This document shows, one piece after another, positions 24,876-37,196 of a DNA stretch of 64,000 bases. Below the pieces are notes generated by a model, which saw only the letters and a program-made list of their open reading frames with translations, did no database searches and had not been told where the DNA came from. Numbering within the stretch: position 1 is the stretch's first letter; every line of letters begins with the position of its first letter. A program made the translations under genes and the position numbers. The stretch covers positions 36,721,428 to 36,785,427 of the forward strand of contig CM060073.1 of the NCBI GenBank assembly GCA_030533445.1. Direction: 5' to 3'. This stretch comes from Cyprinodon diabolis (taxonomy: Eukaryota > Chordata > Actinopteri > Cyprinodontiformes > Cyprinodontidae).

Positions 24876-25235
24876 TGATGTTGTTTAAGACAATTTCAAT
24901 TTAATCTGATGCTTTAGGTCTTTGAAATGAAGTAATATATGTTAAAACAATAACAATGAAAGGAATCTTCTCTTTCTGCTACAGAATCTTTCTGTCTCTA
25001 TTTTCCTTTATTTATATATCTAACCATATTCATTCAACTACAATCTGGTGACAAAACTTTAACATTCTTAAGACACAGCAAAGCTTCTATGATCTTTACG
25101 CAAATGCTCAAAAATACAGATTAGAGAAAAGGAGAGACATGTCCACATTCAGGAATAAAACCCTCATCTTGACAATAACATGTAATTAAGGAGGATGGCA
25201 GAGGATGGTTGCAAGAATGCCAGATATAAAATCAA

Positions 25236-28200
25236 TATTAATAAAAATGTTTTACAACACCGCAAAAACCTTTCATATACTGGAAAACAGTGGAGTAGAA
25301 ATATCACTGCTCACTATGGGGCCAGTTAATTGCAGCTTATCCTTAGAGGGGGCTGACCAAGTTCAAAGCTTATAGTGTAAATCTACAGCTTCAAATGTAA
25401 ATAAGTTTCCATTTTACCACAACCTCATAATGTGAAATTGTTGCTGGGAAAAAATGGTTTATAATCAGAGGATTGAGTATTATGTTTGATAAAAGCTTGT
25501 TCCTGATTGTTCCCTTTCATCAACATTCCCCAGCTTCCTTCTTTTCTCTAAGCATGCACACATTATTAATGAAATTCTATGAATGACTAAAAATTTGAAT
25601 TAAAGTTTTACTACTTTAATTTATCGTAGGTAGATCAATAAACACATTTGCCAGTCAGGCTCTTCTGTCTATGATTACAGGCTGCAAAAAGGGCGTGATT
25701 CTTTTATATTCCGATCTTACCCAAGCTTGGCTCCTGTATCACATTACAAGCAAGCTCTAACCTTTTATCTATCAGTAAAGACTGTAATTGGTCTTTCTGT
25801 GTTTCCCATCTGAGTGTAAGATTACCTACCTGATCCAGTGGGCTGTTCACCCAAGCAGTGTGAGCTTTTCAATAATACATTTCTCTCAGGCGAATCCAAC
25901 CTCTGGCTTTAAAAAGTAACAGTTTTCACTATTATAGACTTTATATTTATTACTATAATAAATATAGTATTATAATTAAATAGCTTTCAGACTCTCATAT
26001 GTTTTTGTGTAATCACACACCTAAGAGGCTGTGTGTTAGGACAACAAATGAAAGTGTGAATAGAGCTAAAATCATTGTCAAACAGTTAACTCTAGATAAT
26101 TTGTAACTACGTGGATAGATATGTGTGGAAAAACAAGGCGAGCGAGCCAAAGTTCTTACGGGCAAGGGTTTGCAAATGTAAACATCTAGAAACATTAGAT
26201 GTAGCCCATAAAAAAAAATAAATAAAAAACCCCAGAAATGTTAGAACTGTAAATATACAGTCATATGTTTATATTACTGTTTTTATGTATTTTTTTTTAC
26301 TGTTTTCAGGGCTGCAAAAAAAAAAAAAGAAATTGTCTAGAGAGCTGTTCTTAACGAAATTTCTTTTTGTCGGTCTTAGACGGCATGAAGGGTGTTTGCC
26401 ACTGCTTCGTGGTCTGAAGGTCTGTGATCTTTTCAGCAATCTCTTTTCTTATGTCAGGTTCTGAAAACTAAAGTTTCAGTACAGGGTCCGTTGATGTTCC
26501 ACCTGTACTGATCAAGCTGTTCAGCATCTAGTTGTGATTACATTGGTTTGACAAAGAAAGTTGACATGGAATCATCTGTAATCCGAATAATTCAGTTGGA
26601 GTTTGATTTAAATCAATGAGTTCCTTTATCTTTTCATCACAAGGAGCAAAGTTAAGACTTTTAAAATGGTAAAACTTATTTAGGAGAGAAGGGTCAGAAA
26701 CTATAATCTTCTTTTTCTCTATATGTCTGCCAAGTTCATGACATGTGCAGCCTTAGCCGTGTTTAGTTTTGACACAACAAGACACAACTTCTGAAAAAAG
26801 TTTTCAAATTAACACAATCAAGCCAGTGCATGTTAAACTATATAAGTATATGTCAATATATATGTATTGCACAGGCTTTTTTTTATGTGTAGAAGCGGCC
26901 CACACAGCTTTAAACCCTTTGTTTAAGGAATTACTAGCTGTATAGCACATGCTTAACCTGTCTCTTAGGATTTACACAACAAAGCTTAAAAGGATTTATA
27001 GCAATCTTTATTTTATGTTTCATCTTTTTTTTTAAAGGAATTTTAGTTGTTTACCTTTTGATCAGGTAGGATTGGATATCAGATTAACTTTAGTTAAATC
27101 TGGCAATCAACTTTGTTCTACACAACATAAAAAAGTTCTTACCATGTTTAATCACCCTAGGAAGCAAAATAATTTTAGGTTAAAACTGAACCGTTTTAAC
27201 CTTTAATTAAAGGTATTGTGAAAAATGCTGCCGAGAGGGAACGCCCATTAAACGCGACTGTGCATGAGCCAATTTCTCCTGGTGCTGTTTAAAAGTTGCT
27301 GTTTTCATAGCTCATACTAGCTTACTGTGTCTGAATGCCCACCCTAACCCCTAAATCCCTCAATCACTATATAGAGCAGGAACTATATAGTGGAATTTAT
27401 AGCAAACTCAGTTAACTTGCTGTTGGGATAGATGATCATTGTTTTTTGCTACCCATTGGTCACGTAAATCCTCCTCCACCACGCGGTGCTTGCGCCATCT
27501 TTGTTGTTAGTCTCCGTTGTCATGCAGCGACAGCCTATGGCAACAGCGGGCCACTGTGACAGCAAATCCCATAACGCTTTGCAAGGAGAGCTCTCCGTGG
27601 AAAGCATTCCTGGATATATCTGCCTCTTCTGAGGCCTTTTTTTTCTTCTCACACACTTCGTAGACACTTTTTCTCCTACGACCGTAGGCCAGTTTCAAAG
27701 AACCGTGGTGAGAAAGGTAAGCCTCAATGACTGGCTGAAACTGTAGCTCACCAGATATACGCCTGAAAGTGCGCTTGCACAGAAAAAGCTAGCTGGGGGA
27801 ACAAGCACATAGGATGGCCTTACATAAACATATTGCCAGAATGACTGGCAATTTGGAGGACCACTTATTGAGATGATCCACCCAGAAATAAAAGATCATC
27901 CTCTATACCTTTAATAAATCTGCTTACTTTAAACCACAAATGGCACAAATCTACCATTTTTTTTGTTTTTGTTAAACCAAACTGATCATTTTGGCCTTGG
28001 CAGATGGCCGCTCATGCTGAGCCTGGTTGTGTTGGAGGTTTCTTCCTGTTAAAAGTGAGTTTTCCTCTCCACTGACACTGCATGCTTGATTGGTGTTAGG
28101 GATTGATTTGCAATGAATTGATGCAATCAGCCGATTTTCCTTAGATAGAAAACTTTGAACCAATCTGACTTTATGATCTGGTTGAATTGTCTTTGTGTCT

Positions 28201-31060
28201 TTAGATGACATATTCTGAACTGGAACAAAATAACTAAACTGAATGTAATTGAATCAGATTAAATTGGCAAAAATGTTATGTCATCAAATAACTTTCCGAC
28301 TGTCATATGCTGTTCTGTGAACAACACACACTACTGATTGTGTGTTACAGTAGGATAACAAAAGAAAGTCTGAACTAGGCTCAAATCATGATATGTTAAC
28401 TGGGAACACGTATAGAAGATATTCGGAACAAAAAAAATCAATCATGACCACAATAAATAGAACTCCAGGTCAAATATATTTTGGTTAAAAACTCTTGGCT
28501 TAAGTAGTATAACTGAAGTTAACTAGGCTATTATATTCAGAGGTAAATAGATGAAAATGGTGCAAAGATATCATAGTTCAACATGGATTGTATGTGTGCG
28601 AACCAAAGTTTATTCTGAAAAGTTTAGAGTGAGGTCAAGCTTTTAATTAATTTAGAGCAATTGCAACATTTTTAAACTAAATCACACTTCAAATCCAAGA
28701 GGTATATAAAACATTGCTTGGTCAAATTATATTTTAGGAAATGATTTGTCTAAATCTGAAATTAGTAACCATTTGGACAATGGCATCATCAGTTGTCTGT
28801 GATCTCTTCAAATCCGTCCTTCGATGCGCCTTGCATAGCGTTGGATGAACTGGGTGGAGGGGGCTGCAGCTTTTGAAAGAAGCCAGCATTTAAATCATTC
28901 CCCAATGTCAATGCTTTTGGTCCAAACATTCTCCAGATATACTTTTTAAGAAAGTCGATAAATAGCTTCCAAACCTAAGAACACTGAATCCTCTTTTGAA
29001 TGTAGATGGCACTGGTACTGGTGGATTTCAGAAAGTAAAAAATAGTAGGATAAATAGTTAAAATGATATGGCGACAATAGAAATGATCTAATCATTGTCC
29101 CAAAATCAGAAATAAATGGCTACAATTACACATAATCATACTATATCACTAAGCAATTTGAAGATGTACCTCTACGTTTAAATGTCATTTAGTTCGGCAT
29201 GCTCTCGACATTGAAAGGGAGTGAACACATCATAAGTTTAAAGGGCTGTTTGAGGCCTTGACATAAAATATTATAGCTGACTATAGATCAAGGAAGTAGA
29301 TGTCACATAAATAGTAATGTACTTGCTTTAAATTGTATGTATGCAAGTATGAAAGGCATGGCATGTTTATTTGTACAGCATAATTCAGCACAAAGGGAAT
29401 TTAAAGTGTTTTACATAAATCAAATTATAAATAATAAAATAAAATGGATGGAAAATAAAAGCAGACTAAAAGCAAGTAAGGATAAAAACATGGTACAAGC
29501 TGATAGTAAAGCCAATAGCTCAGCTAACAGCTTAACTTGGTCAAAGGCAGTTCTTTTTTTTACTTTGACTTAAAGGGACTCAGGCTTTCAACACTTTTAC
29601 AGTCTTCTTGGAGTTTGTTCCAGATAAGTAAAGCATATACAAATTAAATGCTGCTTCACTTTTGATGGGAGCAGCAGCCATCTCGAATACTGAAGTCAGG
29701 TTTGGTCATGTTCCTCTTACTTTCCGACTTGTAATTCCAGTTTCTCTAAACTTCAACTGAGCCCCTAGGGACATTGGAAATCGAAAAGTCAGAGGAACTT
29801 GACCTCTCACATTGTTCACGTAACATTTAGTCAGTTTTCCTTTGATTATGTTTAGATGCACAATATACGTCATATCACTACTATTACTGTAATCACCTTA
29901 ACAGCTGTAACAAAGGCTTTTCTTTACACCCTTTACCAACTTTTAGAGAAGTCAAAAACAGGAACTATTACTGTTTTCTTGCAATAAATGTTGGTTTACA
30001 TCACTATTTGTGAAGTTTACAAACAGCCTTTCACTATATTACATCCACCAACTGGTTTTGGTTTGGGTGTGTGGATGTATGTATGTAGATATTTGTTGCT
30101 TTTGTACATTAAAAATAAAATGTAGCTCCAAGTTCTATTGAATTAAGTTTGCCAAAGTACATTTATTCAAATTTTTAACTTATAAAATTAAAAACTAAAT
30201 TCATCCCGATTAAATTACTTGTTACCAATGGAAGCAATACATTTGAGTACGAGTGTGTGACATGGGGCATTATCCTACTGGAGGTAGTAATTAGTAAAGT
30301 GAGCTCATAAAGAAATCTTAAGATTCCAGCCACGGGTGGGCTGAGGTTAATATTAAGCACAGGGATTTGGTCTGGAGAGGCCTTCATACCAATTGCATGA
30401 CAAGTGGAACTGTATTATTTGCATATAAAAAGCTTATTCAACAATAAAAAATACATGCGTAGTTCAAATGTGATTGAACTAAAACCATTTTGCAGTTTAA
30501 TGAGGTTTACTAAACAAGCAGCTAAACATAAAAATCAAAGGAAATTATTAAAGAAAACCAAAGCTATTTCCTGAAATCTAAACAAATAATTTTTCAACTT
30601 ACTTTCGAATTTCAAAAAGTTTAGGGATAGATATAATCTTAAAAGCTCATGAGAATAATTTATTGCGATGCCAAGGTCTATTATGAATTACCTATTACCA
30701 TTCCTGCACACCAAACACTTTATCTAGCTCTATTTTTTAAGCTTCCTGCTCAACTTTCATGCTTGTCCTCCACCACATGCACGAAATAGTGATTTACTAA
30801 ATTCATTAGTATTTTTAATGAGCTGTTAAAAATTGTTATGTAGTAATAGAGAAGTACAGGAAAACATATACTGTATATATGTTATGTACAGATGTTTATC
30901 TTTTTATCTCAGACTCTCCTGTTTTTTTTTTGCCTTTTTTCTGGTCAATCTCTATGGTTTAACTGTTATTAAGTTAATAAAGCAGATTAATTAGTAATCT
31001 GCTTAAGTATTGTATAAGATTGTCAAAAATCTGCATTTATTGGTATAAACTAAGTCTGGG
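25236..31060. other. Spacer between duplication units A and B; no intact gene
   Basis: No splice-bounded gene was recognised. It holds a LINE-type tail (28030-28255), an unclassified interspersed repeat (about 29360-29690) and a GC-rich block (about 27220-27720) that resembles a non-autonomous DNA element without clear ends. Minus-strand bases about 26350-26650 give protein-like fragments such as RKEIAEKITDLQTTKQWQTP with stops on either side, perhaps a decayed coding remnant. Confidence 0.4.
28030..28255 (+). repeat. LINE-type 3' tail repeat
   Basis: Begins TTGGAGGTTTCTTCCTGTTA and includes CCAATCTGACTTTATGATCT. It is homologous to 24640-24870 and 44255-44470 but diverged, in the same orientation. 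Confidence 0.55.
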
Positions 31061-31276
31061 ATGGGATGATGGAAATGATAACCAGGCAGTGTTTGCTAAC
31101 CTGCTGTAGCCATGTTTCTCAGTCTGGCGTCAGGCTGGAATGCTCCTGAATCTCCCTATGGCCACCCCACCCTGATTTCAGCTGCATAAATGTTTGAACA
31201 ATGCTTAAGTAGACAGTACTTTTCACACCAATATATTACCACCACTTTTCCCAAAGCTTTAATACAAAGAGGCAGT

Positions 31277-31525
31277 GGTGGTCTGGGAGTGGCGGCATAG
31301 TGATTAGGGCATTGCGCTTGGATCCCAGAGGTTCTGAGTTCAGGCCTTACTCCCACGGACTGCCAGTCTGGGTCCCTGAGCAAGACCCTTTACCCCGCAC
31401 TGCTCCCCGGGTGCCGCAAAATGTCAGCCCACTGCTCACCAAAGGGATGGGTTAAATGTAGAGAGGGAATTTTGTTGCTTTGTACTTATGACAGTGCAAC
31501 CATAATAAAGTTGAATTCTATTAAA
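31277..31525 (+). mobile_element. tRNA-derived SINE
   Basis: The tRNA-like head GGCGGCATAGTGATTAGGGC is followed by the body CTGGGTCCCTGAGCAAGACC, CCCGGGTGCCGC and AGCCCACTGCTCACC. It ends in a TAATAAAGTTGAATT-type tail. It has the most complete 3' body of the four SINE copies here. Confidence 0.75.
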
Positions 31526-31659
31526 TGTATATATGGTTTCAGGGTTGATTATTTATCCTACCATGGTTTTAGTTTCCTTTTTAGAGTCCTTTTTCTGACA
31601 ACTCTCATTCAATAGAGGAAAGGCTTGGATTTTAAAATAACAGCAGATCAGTAGTTTCT

Positions 31660-32005
31660 CCATACTTTTTCCATCACGCTTATTCCCAGGAGGGTCGTGA
31701 GGGGTGCCGGTGCCCATCTCCACTTGTCTATGGGCGAGAGGCGGGGTACACCCTGGACAGGTCACCAGTCCCTCGCAGGGTAACACAGAGACACACAGGA
31801 CAAACAACCCTTCACGCACACACTCACGCCTAAGGAGAATTTAGAGAAGCTAACAGTCATGTTTTTGGATTGTGGGAGGAAGCTGGAGTACCAGGAAAAA
31901 GAACCCACAAATGCTCAGGGAGAACATGCACAGTCCATGCAGAAAGACTCTGGGCTGGGAATCGAATCCAGAAACTTCTTGCTGCAAGGCAGCAGTGCTA
32001 ACCAT
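31660..32005 (+). repeat. High-copy fish interspersed repeat inserted in unit B
   Basis: It contains the familiar blocks GGGCGAGAGGCGGGGTACAC, CTGGACAGGTCACCAGTC, TTGGATTGTGGGAGGAAGCT and GGAGAACATGC. It interrupts sequence continuous in unit A (TCAACAGTTTCTGAA near 12868), and short AGTTTCT copies flank it. The element is widespread in teleosts; its class is uncertain. Confidence 0.65.
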
Positions 32006-32700
32006 CTGCAGTTTCTGAAACTCTTAATTTTACAATACAAAAGAACTTAAACACCCTTTTTCCCCTCATTCTGAGACCCGTTTTAAACTATAGCAAGTTA
32101 ACTTATTTTTATCTAGGTTGGTGACATCTGCACTGCAGTTTTTGTTACCAGGTAACTGTAGAGCTCTACCTATAAGATGCCATAAAAGCTAATATTTTCT
32201 TAGAATGACAATGTATACATTACCAGCTGATAATTCCCCCAAAACAATAGTACATTCTAAGCCCTTTATTTAAGCAAACACTGAAACTATTTAGGAGTTA
32301 TGTTTTTAATATAGCAAATAGATAAATAGATGTTTTAATTAGGACTCATATTGAAGTAGAGCGAACACACATAAATTCATGCAAATAATGAAGGACACTT
32401 TACGTATTATGGAAGACATTTTTCCAGAGTGTAACCTGAAGCAATGAGTTTAGTTATATTAGCACCAGACAGAAAGACCACAGTATTACAACTTAAACTC
32501 ATCAGACATAACCTGTAACATGACACAGCAAAGAATCCTTTTAGATATAGTACAAGTATTAATGTTTCTAATAGTGCTTAAAGCAGTCTTATAAAAGAGA
32601 CCCACAAAGATTATTTTTGTTTTACACAGTAAAATATATAACCATAAATATATGCTTTCTATTAATATTTTAGCAACTTAACAAAGCCTAAAATATGTGG

Positions 32701-33294
32701 TTATATATCTTCAGATTTTCCTGGAGTAGAAGTTGGGAAGAGCAATGTGTATGCTGGAGGAGCATCATTTGTCTCAGACAGAAAGTCTGCATTCATCTCA
32801 GGAGCAGAGGGATTCAGATTGAAAGAGGGAGCTGAAGGAGACACAGAGGCAAATGCAGGCTGGTTCGGAGGGCTCGAAGTAGGCATAGAGAACGCAAGGA
32901 CAGGCGGTGGATATTGAAGCCCGGAAAAGGAGGATGAAAATGGAGATCCATATGGAGAATGCTCCAGGGGCACTGGGTTGGTGTGAGCCCTGAAGGTGGG
33001 TGGTGGCTGGTAAGGATATGCACCTGGTGGACCACTATAGACCTGTGGGTCAGTAGGGTATGTGGGTGTTGGTCCATCAGGACTTTTGGCATCTGGGTAA
33101 CCTTGAGAACCTGGATATTGTGGTGCAGGATAAGGTGCAACAGGAGGAGGAAAGTCGCTGTTAGTTGGACGACCATTAGCCCCAGCAGGGTAAGGGTCCA
33201 AAGAGCCATTAAGTTGAGCACCAAACATAGGATGAGCAATAACCATTGGGAAGGCTATCTCTGGATCAAAGGCAAAGCTGATGTCCAGATACAC
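32701..33294 (-). pseudogene. Arrestin B exon 6 (open but orphaned)
   Basis: 197 codons from VYLDISFAFDPEIAF to GKSEDI, the same length as copy A's exon 6, with many substitutions but no stop or shift. The preserved frame suggests that loss of function is recent. The upstream PPxY is lost; PPAY near the C-terminus is kept. Confidence 0.85.
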
Positions 33295-33404
33295 CTATGA
33301 AAAAACAGGTATGTCTGATAAGAAGATCATGTTTCACATACAACAGCATCAAATTACAATTGAGGTTAAAAAAGGGAAAGCGTTTTAGTAAAAAAGGCTT
33401 TAGA

Positions 33405-34054
33405 AATAAAGTTGTTCTTTTCCCCACGCATTTAGTGGCCATAAGCCCCATTTACTATCACGATTTCCCATAGGTGAACCCAGTATTGAGCCAGACGCAG
33501 AGTTACGTTTGAAGAGTTTCTTGAAGGAGTGAATAATGGCAGATGAAGCATGCAAAACAGACACTGACTTGGCAGAGGAATTCTGGTTGACTGTGCTGGT
33601 CTGCAGGGAACCAGGAGATGTATATTTTGACAGATTCAAAAGGCAGTGTGGACTGGAGAATCACCAGAAAAGACAAGTGGGCAGCTGAGACTCACCAAGA
33701 TACGGGTAGCACTGGAGCATGGAGAGAAAGGTAACCTCAACTAGAAGAATTCAGCTGGCAGGGCACATAGGATCCAGTATTGAAGGAAACAGGCATAAGC
33801 GCAGCATACAGACACAGGCAGCCTTTGCAGGAGAGAGTGAGACGTTCTGAGAGAGATGAGTAGACAGAGGCAGGTACAAGTAGGCTGGTAAACAGGTGAG
33901 CTGAGTACTCATTAGTGGGAACAGGTGGAGATAATCTAGAGTGGGGTGGTGACTGGAGGCCGACTAAACTGTAGTGATAACTGCTGGTGGCACAGGCTGA
34001 ACAGAAAAAGTCCATAAATCCAAAAGCGAACTAAACAAAACCCTAACTATGACA
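33405..34054 (-). mobile_element. LTR-retrotransposon LTR fragment in place of arrestin B exon 5
   Basis: Read on the minus strand, the right edge begins TGTCATAGTTAGGGTTTTGT, a typical fish Gypsy-like LTR start, and continues through a Cys/Ser/Leu-coded, pyrimidine-rich tract. The opposite edge is not resolved. It occupies the interval where copy A has exon 5. No internal retroelement genes are present. Confidence 0.5.
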
Positions 34055-34249
34055 TTTACAATAACTTTTTCGAAACCTTCCAGACATCGGTCCGAGCACG
34101 CAAAACTGAACCGGATCGAGCCAGACACAATTGAAATGTGCTAAACTGGTACTAGTTCATCAGTAGGGCTTAGTTTAGTTAGCTTAGTTCTGGCTGGGTT
34201 CTCAGATAACGCAGATAACACGCATAAGCAAACTGGGTCATCTCCGTAC

Positions 34250-34646
34250 AGTCAGCCTCCGTTATCATGAAATTTCAGACATTCATAAACCGTAAACCTG
34301 CCGCAGCGCCCGGCTGCCGCAGTCAGGAGGACGCGCGTGGAAGTCATGGCGGAGCGACAGCCACCAGCGAAAGAGAAACTGCCCTTACTGCCCCGGTATA
34401 ACCAGCATCTTATATCTAGCTGCTTGGAGGTGAGTGTTATCGCTCTTACCGGTTCACACTCCATGCCGCGTACGCTGCTTGGACGCTTCTGGTCGCATGC
34501 GGTAGCCGTGCAGGTGCTGTGAGAGGGGTGGAGCTTGGAGGTGGGGCATGAGTGAAGCAGAGAGGGCGGGGGAGTGGCGTGAAACCTGTTTTTCTTCAAA
34601 TTTTCAGTGGAAGTCTGCTCTCTTCTCAATGTTACAGACTGCAGCT
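34250..34646. mobile_element. End of a TTAA-type non-autonomous element
   Basis: The right terminus ...GTTACAGACTGCAGCT abuts TTAA (34647-34650) and resembles the AGCTACAGTGTGTAA end of the element at 51526. The interior is unusually GC-rich (GCCGCAGCGCCCGGCTGCCG). A matching left end was not seen, so it is truncated. A 191-codon open frame across it has no recognisable family. Confidence 0.45.
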
Positions 34647-35403
34647 TTAAGGGCAAGATATAATCTTGCATTGGGTTGTCGTGCTGGACTGTGAATGCAA
34701 TGCACAAGCTCATAGAAGCGCTGTACATATTTATAGTTGATACAGAGGTAGGTGCACTACTCTCAAAAACCACAGAGGGGCAGGACTTGGCACTACCCGA
34801 TCCTACCGGAAGCATGATACACACCATCAGCTCATTTGTACGTATTTAACCAGAAATACATCTGGATTTCCATAAATAATGTAATTATCGTATTAAAATT
34901 ACTTATTTCTATCCTTAACCCACCAAATAATGCTAATACACATTCTTAAAAAATGTTTTATGACTTTTCTGAGAAAATGTACATGCTTTTTACATATTTT
35001 CTGTTAAACTGCTTGTGTGACGTTATAATCACACATGCACAGCGCGGTCAGGCAAAACATTATTAAACCATGTTAATCTGCATTTTAGTGTTTTCTCTCT
35101 TTAGGTTACATACTATATAGCATAAAGTTAACACCAATGTAAAACATAAAACTCAAAACGACTAGATCTATGTTTCAATCCAATACCGAAATAGTTAGCT
35201 CCCGGAAGTAGCATAGGATCGTGGATCCTGAACTGCTGAACTGCCCTGGGAAGGCATGTAAGTCAAATGGCCGTTAAGCTCATAAAAAATAGCCATATCT
35301 GCCTATTTTTCAGCGTAATGGCAACTTTTTTGAGAGTAATGGCCCACAATACAATGTTAAAATACACAGGCGAGAAATCTAACATGGTCGGAAAAACTAA
35401 ATA

Positions 35404-35442
35404 CGTATTTGAGACTTTTCAGAGGGAAAAGTCTCAAATACG
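35404..35442. repeat. Perfect inverted repeat, 17-base arms, 5-base loop
   Basis: Arms 35404-35420 (CGTATTTGAGACTTTTC) and 35426-35442 are exact reverse complements around AGAGG. It lies just downstream of arrestin B exon 4 in sequence not shared with copy A. Confidence 0.85.
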
Positions 35443-35606
35443 GGAAAATAATTACCACAGTCTTTATAACTCTTTTCCACTGACAAAAGACAATGTTAAA
35501 ACCTATGAACAATCGGTTCTTAGTGGCAGTGGGAAAGGCTCAATGTCGATCCATGTCAAAGGACAACTACCTGGGGTGTAAGCCGTCTTGTTAACAGTGG
35601 CATCTA

Positions 35607-37196
35607 CAGGTGCTGGTCATAAAATTAGAATATCATGAAAAAGTAGATTGATTTCAGTAATTCCATTTAAAAAGTGAAACTTGTATATTATATTCATACA
35701 TTACATACAAACTCATATATTTCAGATGTTTATTTTGTTTAATTTTGATGATTACAAATGACAACAAATGAAAATCTCAAATTCATCATATCAGAAAATT
35801 AGAATATTACTGAAGACCAATAAAAACAAAGGATTTATAGAAATGTTGGCCAACTGAAAAGTATGAACATGAAAAGTATGAGCATGTACAGCACTCAGTA
35901 TTTAGTTGGGCCTCCTTTGGCCTGTATTACTGCAGCAATGCGGCGTGGCATGGAGTCGATCAGTCTGTGGCACTGCTCAGGTGTTATGATAGCCCAGGTT
36001 GCTCTAATAGTGGCTTTTAGCTCTTCTGAATTGTTGGGTCTGGTGTATTGCATCTTCTTCTTCACAATACCCCATAGATTTTCTATGGGGTTAAGGTCAG
36101 GAGAGTTTGCTGGCCAATTAAGAACAGGGATACCATGGTCCTTCAACCAGGTACTGGTAGCTTTGGCACTGTGTGCAGGTGCCAAGTCCTGTTGGAAAAT
36201 GAAATCTGCATCTCCAAAAAGTTGGTCAGCTGCAGGAAGCATGAAGTGCTCTAAAACTTCCTGGTATGTGGCTGCGTTGACCCTGGACCTCAGAAAACAC
36301 AATGGACCAACACCAGCAGATGACATGGCACCCCAAACCATCACTGACTGTGGAAACTTTACACTGGTGCCTCTCTTCTTTTCCTCCAGACTCTGGGACC
36401 TTGATTTCCAAAGGAAATGCAAAATTTACTTTCATCAGAGAACATGACTTTGGACCACTCACCAGCAGTCCAGTCCTGTTTCTCTTTAGCCCAGGCAAGA
36501 CGCTTCTGACGCTGTCTGTGGTTCAAGAGTGGCTTGACACAAGGAATGCGACAGCAGAAACCCATGTCTTTCATACGTCTGTGTGTGGTGGTTCTTGAAG
36601 CACTCACTCCAGCTGCAGTCCACTCTTTGTGAATCTCCCCCACATTTTTGAATGGGTTTTGTTTCACAATCCTCTCCAGGGTGCGGTTATCTCTCTTGCT
36701 TGTACACTTTTTTCGACCACATCTTTTCCTTCCCTTCGCCTCTCTATTAATGTGCTTGGACACTGAGCTCTGTGAACAGCCAGCCTCTTTAGCGATGACC
36801 TTTTGTGTCTTGCCCTCCTTGTGCAAGGTGTCGATGGTCGTCTTTTGGACAACTGTCAAGTCAGCAGTCTTCCCCGTGATTGTGTAGCCTATAGAACTAG
36901 ACTGAAAGACCATTTAAAGGCTTTTGCAGGTGGTTTGAGTTAATTAGCTGATTAGAGTGTGGCACCAGGGGCCATCAATTTTGAACCTTTTCACAATATT
37001 CTAATTTTCTGATATGATGAATTTGAGATTTTCATTTGTTGTCATTTGTAATCATCAAAATTAAACAAAATAAACATCTGAAATATATGAGTTTGTATGT
37101 AATGTATGAATATAATATACAAGTTTCACTTTTTAAATGGAATTACTGAAATCAATCTACTTTTTCATGATATTCTAATTTTATGACCAGCACCTG
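35607..37196 (-). mobile_element. Tc1/mariner element inserted in arrestin B exon 4
   Basis: A complete 1,590-base element bounded by TA dinucleotides (35605-35606 and 37197-37198), the Tc1 target duplication. The terminal inverted repeats (35607-35808 and 36995-37196) are 202 bases long and read as identical. They start CAGGTGCTGGTCATAAAATT. The transposase gene runs on the minus strand. The exon sequence GCATCTATTTGCAC of copy A is split here into GCATCTA and TAAATGCAC. Long identical repeats place it in the IR/DR-like, recently active fish Tc1 group. Confidence 0.96.
35895..36913 (-). pseudogene. Tc1-family transposase, frameshifted
   Basis: The N-terminal part (36913-36359, 184 codons) carries a paired-like helix-turn-helix region (SQSSVSKHINREAKGRKRCG) and the first catalytic Asp (MFSDESKF). 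The C-terminal part (36422-35895) lies in another frame, with VMVWGAMS, the second Asp in FQQDLAPAH and the catalytic Glu in PDLNPIENLW; 34 residues separate the second Asp and the Glu, the DD34E pattern of Tc1. The break is near 36365-36375, close after VWRKRREAP, where a few codons normally present in the family seem to be missing. Both DNA-binding and catalytic parts are otherwise well preserved. As written, no full-length enzyme is made. Confidence 0.92.

Larger units (their letters stand above)
12000..25235 (-). repeat. Segmental duplication unit A
   Basis: This unit aligns with 31060-44855. Shared anchors include a GTTTGCTAACCTGCTGTAGC-like block near 12040 and 31100, the six-exon arrestin gene and its promoter, an intronic SINE, a CA/TA microsatellite, and a distal block ending AGATATAAAATCAATAT (25230 against 44855). 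Boundaries are approximate, and both copies have acquired private insertions. Confidence 0.8.

Noticed and set aside
34252..34827. 191-codon minus-strand open frame
   Set aside because: Lies over a GC-rich transposon end that stops at TTAA; no protein family and no splice context. GC-rich DNA has few stops by chance.
35863..36598. Plus-strand open frames of 98 and 194 codons
   Set aside because: Antisense shadows of the Tc1 transposase on the minus strand.
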